From Piscibacillus halophilus (GTDB lineage Bacteria; Bacillota; Bacilli; Bacillales; Alkalibacillaceae): a DNA stretch of 35,505 bases. Shown here in pieces: positions 1 to 7,268 of the stretch. Below the pieces are notes generated by a model. The model searched no databases and was not told the DNA's origin. It worked only from the letters and a program-made list of their open reading frames with translations. The stretch is from the NCBI RefSeq assembly GCF_900110685.1, contig NZ_FOES01000028.1, forward strand, positions 1 to 35,505, given 5' to 3'. A program made the position numbers and the translations under genes. Position 1 is the stretch's first letter. The number at the start of each line of letters is the position of its first letter.

Positions 1-105
1 GAAGCGAGCCAGGCGAGACCCCACAGAACGTAACGTTAGTGGAGTTCGAGGAGGCTCGCGGATCGCCCGTGGAAAGGGAAGGCCTAACCTGGAAGTTACT
101 CTTAA
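1..105. repeat. Partial GC-rich intergenic repeat of Bacillaceae type, cut by the window edge
   Basis: This GC-rich stretch stands out from its AT-rich surroundings and encodes nothing evident. It carries, in order, the blocks AGACCCC (16-22), GAGGAGGCT (48-56) and CGCCCGTGGAAAG (64-76). I recognise this order from a high-copy dispersed intergenic repeat found in many Bacillaceae genomes. It folds strongly: GCGAGCC (4-10) pairs with GGCTCGC (53-59), and inside that CCAC (21-24) pairs with GTGG (39-42) and AACG (27-30) with CGTT (34-37). The left part is outside the window and the right boundary near 105 is approximate. Family assignment rests on memory, not a search. Confidence 0.6.
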
Positions 106-162
106 AGACTTATAGTGAATTATCAGAAAATAACCTTTACCCCAACAAATATTATAGAGCCA

Positions 163-603
163 TTAATTAGAAATAACTTTTTGAAATTGTTGTCTAAACT
201 TTTCGCGGTCATGCTTCGTCATAGCTTTAGGTCCTTTAGTGCGTCCACCACTTTTACGCACCATTGCACTGGCGTAGCGTGAATTAAGTAGGGTATCCAT
301 TTTTTCTGGAGTATAAATAAATCCTTTATGATGGAGGACTGTGCATTGTTTGGCTAATAATAATGAAGCTAATCCATAATCTTGCGTGACAACCACATCA
401 CCATGGCCTACAAGTTGCATCATTTTGTAATCTGCGGCTTCATTTTCTGAGTCGACATAGACTGTTTTAACGTGATTGGCTTCTATTTGATTTGAAAAAT
501 GAGAATAGCTTCGGACTAAAACAACCTCTAAATTTCGTTTTCCTGCTTCTTCTATAATAATGTCCTTTACTGGACAAGCGTCTGCATCAACATAAATTTT
601 CAT
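163..603 (-). CDS. yqxD: UPF0178 (DUF188) family protein, YqxD/YaiI-like
   Basis: A 146-residue cytosolic protein of the UPF0178 family, whose fold is related to PIN-type nuclease domains; no established biochemical role is known to me. The N-terminus [13 protein letters not shown] is the family hallmark, with the acidic D-A-D pair and Cys-Pro. The central VVTQDYGLA motif and the C-terminal K-S-G-G-R-T-K-G-P motif are also typical. I chose the ATG at 601-603 because GAGGG lies 8 bases upstream of it; a GTG nine bases further upstream overlaps that Shine-Dalgarno sequence. Length matches the family. It stands alone, transcribed towards the edge repeat and away from cheW. Confidence 0.9.
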   Translation of the reverse strand: MKIYVDADACPVKDIIIEEAGKRNLEVVLVRSYSHFSNQIEANHVKTVYVDSENEAADYKMMQLVGHGDVVVTQDYGLASLLLAKQCTVLHHKGFIYTPEKMDTLLNSRYASAMVRKSGGRTKGPKAMTKHDREKFRQQFQKVISN

Positions 604-717
604 GATTATCACCCTCTTTATTGTAGCATGTCTTTGTCTTATTGACTTAGGGATAGGGTTAAGTTAGTCTTTTTAATAAGTAAAAATATCCAATTTGTGA
701 TTTAAGGTGGTGAAAAT

Positions 718-1167
718 ATGGACCAATACGTTGTATTCCGATTAAGAGAAGAATATTTTGGTGTTCCGATTGAGCAAGTTCATGCAATAGAAAAAATTCC
801 AGAATTAACAAAAATCCCTCAACCTCCAACATACGTAAGTGGAATGGCTGAACTGCGTGGAGAAGTGACAACAGTTATTGATTTGAGAAAATTACTAGGA
901 ATTGGGGAAATTAATCATGAGCATGCCAGAGCGTTAATCGTTGATATTCAAGGCTTGCGGTTAGGTATTATGGTAGACGAAGCGAGAGAAGTACTTAATT
1001 TAGATCCATCAACGATTGAAGACCCCCCACAAATGATTGGTGGGATAGAGAAGGAATACATATCTGGTGTGTCTAAACAAAACGAACGGTTATTAATCGT
1101 TATGAATTTAGAAAAAGTGTTAAATATTAAGCAAGTAGAAGAGGTTAAGGAAGTCGTTGAAATATAA
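718..1167 (+). CDS. cheW: CheW-like chemotaxis coupling protein (orphan)
   Basis: A 149-residue protein made of a single CheW domain, the adaptor that links chemoreceptors to the histidine kinase CheA at the membrane-proximal array. The start MDQYVVFRLREEYFGVPI, the middle ELRGEVTTVIDLRKLLG with the conserved R-G stretch, and the following ALIVDIQGLRLGIMVDEA are diagnostic. The ATG at 718 follows AAGGTGG with good spacing. No other chemotaxis or flagellar gene is nearby, so it is an orphan copy or a second CheW apart from the main che/fla operon. A strong hairpin terminator follows directly. Which receptor it serves cannot be told from the sequence. Confidence 0.9.
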   Translation: MDQYVVFRLREEYFGVPIEQVHAIEKIPELTKIPQPPTYVSGMAELRGEVTTVIDLRKLLGIGEINHEHARALIVDIQGLRLGIMVDEAREVLNLDPSTIEDPPQMIGGIEKEYISGVSKQNERLLIVMNLEKVLNIKQVEEVKEVVEI

Positions 1168-1170
1168 GAG

Positions 1171-1208
1171 AAGGCATTCAAGCAATCATCGCTTGAATGC
1201 CTTTTTTC
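1171..1208 (+). terminator. Rho-independent terminator after cheW
   Basis: A 13-bp perfect stem (AAGGCATTCAAGC, 1171-1183, pairing with 1191-1203) with a 7-base loop runs into a T tract. Its position between convergent cheW and the lipoprotein gene means it may also serve the minus strand. Confidence 0.9.
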
Positions 1209-1248
1209 TTATATAAGGGGGAGGTTGTTTCTATATCAATCATACAGT

Positions 1249-1701
1249 TTATTTTTCGATCACTTCGAACTCATGCTTCGGCATCACGTGTTGTGAGTTT
1301 GCTGTGACATGAGCATACATTTCGTACGTTCCTTCTTTTTCAAAGGGGTACGAGGCTTCATAAATTCCATCTTTAGTATGGGAGGCTTCAACCATTTCGC
1401 TTTCATCTTCATGACCAGTTTCCCATACTTCAAATATCACTTCGTCAGCTTCGGCGATTGGTTCATCGTCATGTAGTACACGCGCCTGAAGCGTTTCTTC
1501 TCCTAATTCAATCTCTCCATCGACTAGAATTTCAACTTTTACTGGTACTAAAGATATATCCTCATTATGATCCTCGTCATTATTCGTTTCATGACTAGAG
1601 TTTTCATTATCATGTTTATTCTCGTTACTTTTTTGCTCGTTACAAGCGACTAATAAGGTAATAAAGCCAATTAAGCAAATCCAAATGATTTTCTTCATCA
1701 T
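1249..1701 (-). CDS. Lipoprotein with YtkA-like domain
   Basis: A 150-residue predicted lipoprotein. A short charged N-terminus (MMKK) is followed by a hydrophobic stretch and a lipobox L-V-A-C with the acylated cysteine at residue 20. Residues about 21-48 form an Asn/Glu/His/Asp-rich linker. The rest resembles the YtkA/FixH-like beta-sandwich domain, with V-K-V-E-I-L-V-D and D-G-I-Y-E-A-S-Y-P-F patterns, expected on the outer face of the membrane. The start at 1701 is set by AAAGGAGA just upstream; a longer frame to 1725 lacks a site. The His- and acid-rich linker could bind metal, which is inference. The gene is monocistronic and convergent with cheW. Exact function unknown. Confidence 0.75.
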   Translation of the reverse strand: MMKKIIWICLIGFITLLVACNEQKSNENKHDNENSSHETNNDEDHNEDISLVPVKVEILVDGEIELGEETLQARVLHDDEPIAEADEVIFEVWETGHEDESEMVEASHTKDGIYEASYPFEKEGTYEMYAHVTANSQHVMPKHEFEVIEK

Positions 1702-1820
1702 GATGATCTCCTTTATTTCACTCAACCTTATTATTTACATTAACATAAGGTTTTATAATTGTGAGGAGTAATTGTGACTACTATCTGAAAAAAATTTGAA
1801 CAAATTTTGCAGAAAACTAG

Positions 1821-1848
1821 TTACAATGGGAAGTTTTTAGAATATAAT
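1821..1848 (+). promoter_or_regulatory. SigA-type promoter of the YtrA-like operon
   Basis: TTACAA (1821-1826), a 16-bp spacer and a perfect TATAAT (1843-1848). Transcription would start near 1855, exactly where the inverted repeat at 1855-1878 begins. Confidence 0.6.
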
Positions 1849-1854
1849 TAAATT

Positions 1855-1878
1855 AGTGCATTACATCACTAATGCACT
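1855..1878 (+). promoter_or_regulatory. Candidate operator: perfect 9-bp inverted repeat at the transcription start
   Basis: AGTGCATTA (1855-1863) and TAATGCACT (1870-1878) form a perfect inverted repeat with a 6-base gap, placed just after the -10 box and ahead of the Shine-Dalgarno site of the GntR gene. GntR-family regulators bind such repeats and often repress their own operon, so this is the likely autoregulatory operator of the downstream YtrA-like protein. The sequence is observed; the regulator pairing is inferred. Confidence 0.6.
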
Positions 1879-1903
1879 CAACCACATTGGAGGTGGGGAA
1901 AAT

Positions 1904-2287
1904 TTGGTTTTAAATCATGACAGTTCTAAGCCAATCTATGTACAAATTGCTGAATGGTTGGAAACGGAAATATTGAATGATCAAATATCAACTGATGAAA
2001 AGATTTATTCCCAATATCAGCTTGCTGATTTATTTAATATTAATCCAGCAACGGCTGCAAAAGGACTAAACATTTTAGTCAATAATGGAGTGCTTTATAA
2101 AAAACGAGGGCTTGGAATGTTTGTAAAAGAACGAGCTAAGGAACAAATTTTATTAAGACGAAAAAATGAGAACTTAATGAATATGGTACGGGATCTAGTA
2201 CAAGAAGCGGATTATTTAAAGGTTGATGATGAAGAGTTAATGAAAATGATTCAACAAATTCGATTGGAAAGGCGGGGAGAATCGTGA
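1904..2287 (+). CDS. GntR family transcriptional regulator, YtrA subfamily
   Basis: A 127-residue DNA-binding repressor of the short YtrA class of GntR regulators, which have a winged helix-turn-helix and only a small C-terminal dimerisation tail. The start SSKPIYVQIAEWLETEIL and the recognition region YQLADLFNINPATAAKGLNIL are typical. I place the start at TTG 1904 because GGAGGTGGGG (1889-1898) sits just upstream. An upstream in-frame GTG at 1856 would fall on the predicted transcription start and operator, so it is unlikely. It overlaps the following ABC ATPase gene by four bases (GTGA), so the two are translationally coupled. It probably represses this operon through the repeat at 1855-1878. 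Confidence 0.85.
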   Translation: MVLNHDSSKPIYVQIAEWLETEILNDQISTDEKIYSQYQLADLFNINPATAAKGLNILVNNGVLYKKRGLGMFVKERAKEQILLRRKNENLMNMVRDLVQEADYLKVDDEELMKMIQQIRLERRGES

Positions 2288-3186
2288 GTATTGTATCGTG
2301 TCAACATCTTGATAAGAAGTATAAAAAACAATATGCGCTGAAGGATTTAACGATAGAGTTAGAAGAAAATCGGATTATTGGACTTATTGGACGTAATGGA
2401 GCTGGAAAAACGACATTATTGAAAACTCTTGCAGGTCAAATTGTCCCAACCGGTGGAGAGGTCAAAGTTTTTGGGGAAAATCCTTTTAATAACCTTAAGC
2501 TTTCTGCAAATACAATATATGTGGATGATCAAATGCAGTTCTCGTTAGAGATGAGAATACATGAGATTTTAGTGGCTGCTGAAATGTTTTATGAAAACTG
2601 GAATCGCGAACTTGCCGACCGATTAATTTATTACTTTGGGGTGGATCGTTATGATTTCCATGATCAATTATCAAAAGGGATGGCCAGTACATTTAATGCT
2701 ATTTTAGGTTTAGCATCACGCTGTCCACTGACCATATTTGATGAACCAACGACAGGAATGGATTATTCGGTACGACAAGATTTTTATCGTGCGTTGTTAA
2801 AAGATTATATCGCTCATCCTAGAACCATCATTGTATCAAGTCATCTACTCAATGAACTTGAATCGATATTAGAAGAAATTGTCTTAATAAAAAATGGAAA
2901 GTGCATTCTTCATGAATCGATTGAAGATTTCAAGGAGTATGCGATTGGTCTTTCGGGTGATAAAAATGTCATCCAATCGATTGTAGACCATGATGTTATC
3001 ATTCATGAAAAAGAATTAAGTGAAAGTCAAGTTTATATAGCGGTAGATAATCATTTGTCGGAAAAGGACATAACGGGCCTAAAGCAACAAGGGGTTCAAA
3101 TGACAAGTGTTGAAGCAGCAGATTTATCTATGTTTTTGACAAATGACACGAGAGGGGGAATTGATGATGTCTTTAAGTCATCCTGA
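2284..3186 (+). CDS. ABC transporter ATP-binding protein, YtrB-like
   Basis: A 300-residue ATPase subunit acting at the inner face of the membrane. Walker A is GRNGAGKTT (36-44), the signature is LSKGM (129-133; a variant of LSGGQ seen in YtrB-type proteins), Walker B is LTIFDEPTTG (149-158) and the switch histidine is H187. The C-terminal 90 residues are a family-typical extension. GTG at 2284 overlaps the regulator's stop codon. In Bacillus subtilis the related ytr operon responds to cell-wall-active compounds; whether this one does is inference. The permease gene starts inside its 3' end at 3164, so the cassette is tightly coupled. Confidence 0.9.
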   Translation: MSIVSCQHLDKKYKKQYALKDLTIELEENRIIGLIGRNGAGKTTLLKTLAGQIVPTGGEVKVFGENPFNNLKLSANTIYVDDQMQFSLEMRIHEILVAAEMFYENWNRELADRLIYYFGVDRYDFHDQLSKGMASTFNAILGLASRCPLTIFDEPTTGMDYSVRQDFYRALLKDYIAHPRTIIVSSHLLNELESILEEIVLIKNGKCILHESIEDFKEYAIGLSGDKNVIQSIVDHDVIIHEKELSESQVYIAVDNHLSEKDITGLKQQGVQMTSVEAADLSMFLTNDTRGGIDDVFKSS

Positions 3187-3898
3187 TTTATGGAGTGTCG
3201 TGAATAAACAATTTAAATATAAATGGATGAGCTATAAAAGTGTATTTCAAGGTTTAATGATCGCTCAAATCATCGCAATGGTATTCTCACTTTTTGGGGT
3301 GGCAAGCTCCTCTATGGGATTTGGGTTTATTGACCTTAACATCCAATACATTACTGGAGATTTTGTCTTTTTCTTTACATGTCTATGGGCATTCTTTATT
3401 TCGGTAGCTTTAGATCGAAATGAGAATCGTTTAGCTGATCAAATATTTGTTACGAATTCATGGAGTCGTCATCTAGCAAATGTTGTATTTATAGTCATTG
3501 CTAACATGATCGGAACCATTACAGTTGTAACAGCTAGCTTTTTCGTGAAAATGATTCACATTTGGATTTTTGGTATAGATGGATTTATTTTCTTTGGTGA
3601 GTACACGTTACCAGGAATGCTCATATTTTTTATAATCACTTTTTTTTATTTAATATTGTTTAGTTCTCTTGGCTACTTAATTGGTAGCATCATGCGGCAA
3701 GGAAAATTAATCAAATTTGGGGTTGTTTTATTTGTTGGTGGACCATTAATATTTACTGACAACAGTTATTTAATTCCACTGTTTCAGTTCTTTGGAGATG
3801 AATCAAGTGTGATATGGTTCATTTTGAAAATCCTTTTGACGAGCATGTTAGCGATTGGTCTTACTACTCTTGTGTCGCGTCGATTGGAGGTGCAGTAA
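3164..3898 (+). CDS. ABC transporter permease subunit, YtrC/D-like
   Basis: A 244-residue integral membrane protein with about six hydrophobic segments, partner of the preceding ATPase. The start MMSLSHPDLW at 3164 is preceded by AGGGGG; an in-frame ATA-like extension upstream to 3143 has no site of its own. The gene overlaps the ATPase gene by 23 bases. Membrane stretches are evident, for example around GLMIAQIIAMVFSLFG and LANVVFIVIANMIGTITVV. No substrate can be predicted. Its stop codon is directly followed by the next gene's ATG at 3899, which supports a single transcript. Confidence 0.75.
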   Translation: MMSLSHPDLWSVVNKQFKYKWMSYKSVFQGLMIAQIIAMVFSLFGVASSSMGFGFIDLNIQYITGDFVFFFTCLWAFFISVALDRNENRLADQIFVTNSWSRHLANVVFIVIANMIGTITVVTASFFVKMIHIWIFGIDGFIFFGEYTLPGMLIFFIITFFYLILFSSLGYLIGSIMRQGKLIKFGVVLFVGGPLIFTDNSYLIPLFQFFGDESSVIWFILKILLTSMLAIGLTTLVSRRLEVQ

Positions 3899-4579
3899 AT
3901 GTTTGACTTAATGGCACTACTCCCTATTTTGCTTTTCTTAATTTTGGTTATAATCGTTGTTTCGATTGTTAGTAAAGGGACCTATTCCCCCAATAATTTC
4001 TTTATTAGACGTCGAAATGTGATCTTAACTGGATATATTGCTGTTTTATCTCTAGTTAGTATCGTTTATTTTATTACCGTCCATACTCAAGCGGTTGTTG
4101 AAAACAACGAAATTGGTAATTTGGATGAAGTCATAACAGATTTTGAAGAAGCTTATCAACATCATAACTTAGATCATGAATCAGTGAAGGTAATGAATGA
4201 ATGGACTTTTTCTTCAGACCTTGAGGAGATTTCTATAGAAGATCCTTTTTCTGCATATCAACTTCATGTTGAAAATACAGATCAAGTTAGTGATATTAAA
4301 GTAACTCAATTTATGATGAACGTCGATCATCCTATTATTAATTTAATACCTAATGCAAATGTGTCTTTCCAGGAGATGTCTGGCCACATCCTCATTGAGG
4401 AGCCAAGGTCTCATGTAGAAATAAAGGTCATATATGAAGAGTTTCCTATAAGACAGATTAAGGATATATCTATGTTTCACCGTGATCATTTAGTAGGTAA
4501 GCGAGGTGAAGAATCATACCGTCAACATATATTAATTCAAGTGCCTGAAGATGTTGAAGTCAATGAGGTTAGTTACTAA
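3899..4579 (+). CDS. Unrecognised membrane-anchored protein of the ytr-like operon
   Basis: A 226-residue protein I do not recognise. Residues about 5-25 and 43-61 are two hydrophobic helices separated by a basic loop (F-I-R-R-R-N). The remaining 160 residues are hydrophilic and acid-rich, with beta-like alternation, and probably sit on the outer face of the membrane. The ATG abuts the permease stop codon with GGAGGTG upstream, so it belongs to the operon. It may be an accessory or sensing component of the transporter; that is inference from position only. No homologous domain is evident to me. Confidence 0.6.
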   Translation: MFDLMALLPILLFLILVIIVVSIVSKGTYSPNNFFIRRRNVILTGYIAVLSLVSIVYFITVHTQAVVENNEIGNLDEVITDFEEAYQHHNLDHESVKVMNEWTFSSDLEEISIEDPFSAYQLHVENTDQVSDIKVTQFMMNVDHPIINLIPNANVSFQEMSGHILIEEPRSHVEIKVIYEEFPIRQIKDISMFHRDHLVGKRGEESYRQHILIQVPEDVEVNEVSY

Positions 4580-4652
4580 TGTGAAATAGAGCCCATAGGA
4601 CAAACATGACATGAATAGGATAGATATAGGTTAGTAATAGGAGGTTATATCG

Positions 4653-6065
4653 ATGAATATTCATGTCGTAAGAAGCGGTGACACGCTTTGGAGAATAGCA
4701 AGAAGATATAATACAACTATCGCTCAGATTGCGCTAGTGAACGGATTAGAAGATCAAAATGTTTTAGTCGTTGGGCAGGCATTAGTTGTCCCTGAACCGT
4801 CCATTGAATATGTTGTTCAGCCTGGAGATACATTATGGCGAATTGCACAAGAATATGGGATTCCAATGAATGAGCTATCGGAACACAACAATATTGCTGA
4901 ACCTAGTCGGATTTATGTTGGGGATATGCTGCAGATGCCTTATCGAACACATGTGGTTCAAAGCGGTCAAACCTTATGGATGATTGCACAGCGTTATAAT
5001 ACTACAGTATCGGAGATTGTTCAGGCAAATGCGATTGAGAATCCGTCGCAAATTAATACAGGGCAGGAGTTACGGATTCCTGTTGAAACGTTACCTTTAA
5101 CAGAAGTGAATGCTTATATTACACAAACGGGTGAAGAAGGACGAAGGGAAGTATTAGAAGTCGGGAGACATCTGACTTATTTGTCTCCGTTTACTTATAG
5201 TTATCGAGAAGATGGAACCTTAACGAACTTTAATGAGGAAGCGGTTATTAATGCTGCATATGAGACGAATTCGATGCCGCTTTTAGTCCTGACCAACTAT
5301 GCAAATGATTCATTTGACTCAGATTTAGCTGCAACACTCTTTAGAAATCCCGATCTACAACATACATTGATTAATAATATGCTTAACTTAATGGAGCAGA
5401 AAGGTTATCAAGGCGTTAATTTTGATTTTGAGTATGTGTACCCTGAAGATCGAGAAGGCTATAATGATTTTTTAAGACGGGTCGTTGAACGCTTTAGGCC
5501 AGCAGGTTATAGTGTGTCATCTGCATTAGCACCGAAGGATTCTGGAGATCAAGTTGGATTGCTTTATGAAGCACATGATTACCGAGCACATGGTGAAATA
5601 CTAGATTTTGTGATACTTATGACATATGAATGGGGATGGGCTGGCGGAGAACCGTGGGCGATCGCTCCGATAGACGAGGTTCGAGAAGTGTTAGATTATG
5701 CTGTTACGGTCATTCCTCCAGAAAAAATTATGATGGGAATACCTTTATATGGACGTGACTGGGAAATTCCTTGGGTGGAAGGGACCTTTGCTACGACTGT
5801 TAGCTCTGAAGAAGCGGTCGAATTAGCTGCACAGTATGGTTCAGACATTCAATATCACCCCCAACATCAATCACCTTATTTTGAATATACTGATGAAACG
5901 GGGCAACGTCATGAAGTTTGGTATGAGGATGCGAGAAGCGTTCAGGCTAAGTATCAAACGGTAAAAGACTATGGTTTACGTGGAATCAGTTACTGGGTTC
6001 TAAATATTCCATTTACCCAAAACTGGCCAGTACTCGAAAGTGAATTTCGGGTTAGAAAAGAATAA
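4653..6065 (+). CDS. Triple-LysM glycoside hydrolase family 18 enzyme, YaaH/SleL-like
   Basis: A 470-residue peptidoglycan-binding hydrolase. Three LysM modules occupy about residues 2-47, 52-97 and 99-144, each with the (S/P)G(D/Q)TLW motif. A GH18 barrel follows from about 150. Its active-site strand reads GVNFDFEYV (254-262), with D258 and E260 as the expected catalytic pair. Bacillus relatives (YaaH, SleL) are spore-coat or cortex enzymes with N-acetylglucosaminidase activity on cortical fragments and usually carry two LysM modules. There is no signal peptide, as in those relatives. AGGAGG lies upstream of ATG 4653. The gene is monocistronic with a hairpin terminator after it. A role in germination is inferred from the family. 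Confidence 0.88.
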   Translation: MNIHVVRSGDTLWRIARRYNTTIAQIALVNGLEDQNVLVVGQALVVPEPSIEYVVQPGDTLWRIAQEYGIPMNELSEHNNIAEPSRIYVGDMLQMPYRTHVVQSGQTLWMIAQRYNTTVSEIVQANAIENPSQINTGQELRIPVETLPLTEVNAYITQTGEEGRREVLEVGRHLTYLSPFTYSYREDGTLTNFNEEAVINAAYETNSMPLLVLTNYANDSFDSDLAATLFRNPDLQHTLINNMLNLMEQKGYQGVNFDFEYVYPEDREGYNDFLRRVVERFRPAGYSVSSALAPKDSGDQVGLLYEAHDYRAHGEILDFVILMTYEWGWAGGEPWAIAPIDEVREVLDYAVTVIPPEKIMMGIPLYGRDWEIPWVEGTFATTVSSEEAVELAAQYGSDIQYHPQHQSPYFEYTDETGQRHEVWYEDARSVQAKYQTVKDYGLRGISYWVLNIPFTQNWPVLESEFRVRKE

Positions 6066-6072
6066 TAGAATC

Positions 6073-6105
6073 AACCCGGGCTACTAGATTTGCCCGGGTT
6101 TCGTT
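6073..6105 (+). terminator. Terminator after the LysM/GH18 gene
   Basis: Stem AACCCGGGC (6073-6081) pairs with GCCCGGGTT (6092-6100) around a 10-base loop, followed by a short T-rich tail. Confidence 0.8.
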
Positions 6106-6162
6106 ATTTGTCATCCCTTGATGTATCTTGCTAAAATAAATAGGTTAGTGAGGTGTCGGTGT

Positions 6163-7176
6163 ATGTTAGCGAAACGAATAGATCCCGCAGCTGGTGCTAT
6201 TATTATGGCAAATGGGATCTTTCTTTATGGAGGAATACAAGCCTTTCCCATAATAGATCAAAACTTAGGCAAACTTTTATCCATTTTGTTATTTCTAGCT
6301 TGGTTAGTAATCTATTGGAGGTTGTCCGTCCAATTTTTTCAGAAAAATTTTCTAAGACCTTTTTTAAATAACCCAATTCAATCATTTACAATCGGTACCT
6401 GGATTGCAGGGGTGTCAGTACTATGTAATGTTCTATTAAAATATTATCCTGCGGCCTTGCCTTTCTTACAAGGGATGGCCGTCACGAATGTCTTGTTATG
6501 GGCTGTTTTTCTAGTGACGATGATCAAAAGTTTTAAAAAACTTTTAACGAAACAAACAAAGACCCTTCATGGTGTTATTTTATTGTCTACTGTCGGTACT
6601 CAATCTATTGTTATTCTATTAAAAAATCTATTTAATTGGATCCCTATTATGTTCGTCGAGGTATTGGTGTTTTTAGGTATTGGTTTTTATGTTTTAGGAA
6701 TTTACTTATTAACTAGACGCTATGTTTTGACCCAATGGACACTCATTGAAGATTGGAAAAATACGAACTGTATTATACACGGAGCTTTATCGATTACTGG
6801 GCTTGCGATGGTCACCGCTCAGTTGATGACCACGCCTTTTATGGTTGGATTTTGGTTATTCGTTTTAACGTTAGTCATATTAGTAGAAGGAATTGAATTA
6901 GCCCGTGCTTATCAACGTGTTAAAAAGCTAGGTTTTTCTCAAGGTATATGGACTTACCACATTTCTCAATGGTCACGAAATTTTACGTTTGGTATGTTTT
7001 TTGCTTTTACAGTTGCCTTGAATGAGAGTTCTGCCTATCAACTTCCAAAAGGTCTAATTCAGTTCCAAGACATTTTACTTCCACTCTGGGCGAAAATCGT
7101 CCTATTATCGCTTGTTTTACAAATCTGGCTTTATGCTCAGACACAAATAAAATACAGTAAATTGTCATTAAAATAA
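6163..7176 (+). CDS. Multispanning membrane protein, possibly TDT/SLAC1-like
   Basis: A 337-residue protein with about ten hydrophobic helices spanning most of its length. The start at ATG 6163 has GAGGTG (6150-6155) upstream; a longer frame to 6118 has none. The first helix region D-P-A-A-G-A-I-I-M-A-N-G-I and the later P-I-Q-S-F-T-I-G-T-W-I-A recall the tellurite-resistance/dicarboxylate and SLAC1 anion-channel family, but I cannot confirm this by eye. The gene lies between a terminator and the nhaC promoter and so is monocistronic. Function is unknown; anion or organic acid transport is the family-based guess. Confidence 0.6.
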   Translation: MLAKRIDPAAGAIIMANGIFLYGGIQAFPIIDQNLGKLLSILLFLAWLVIYWRLSVQFFQKNFLRPFLNNPIQSFTIGTWIAGVSVLCNVLLKYYPAALPFLQGMAVTNVLLWAVFLVTMIKSFKKLLTKQTKTLHGVILLSTVGTQSIVILLKNLFNWIPIMFVEVLVFLGIGFYVLGIYLLTRRYVLTQWTLIEDWKNTNCIIHGALSITGLAMVTAQLMTTPFMVGFWLFVLTLVILVEGIELARAYQRVKKLGFSQGIWTYHISQWSRNFTFGMFFAFTVALNESSAYQLPKGLIQFQDILLPLWAKIVLLSLVLQIWLYAQTQIKYSKLSLK

Positions 7177-7210
7177 TAGTTTTGTCGAACCATAACTTTT
7201 TCTAATAATT

Positions 7211-7239
7211 TTGTATATTGTGTGAACATCTTGTATAAT
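7211..7239 (+). promoter_or_regulatory. SigA-type promoter of nhaC
   Basis: TTGTAT (7211-7216), a 17-bp spacer and a perfect TATAAT (7234-7239), about 30 bases ahead of the nhaC start codon. Confidence 0.65.
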
Positions 7240-7268
7240 ATTTAGTAATTGAGAGAGGAGGACATGTT

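Noticed and set aside
639-670. A promoter for cheW (TTGACT with TAGTCT)
   Set aside because: The -10 box matches only half of the consensus and no alternative such as a SigD promoter is visible, so it was not listed.
1856-1903. An N-terminal extension of the GntR regulator from GTG 1856
   Set aside because: It lies on the predicted transcription start and operator and lacks a Shine-Dalgarno site, while TTG 1904 has a near-perfect one.
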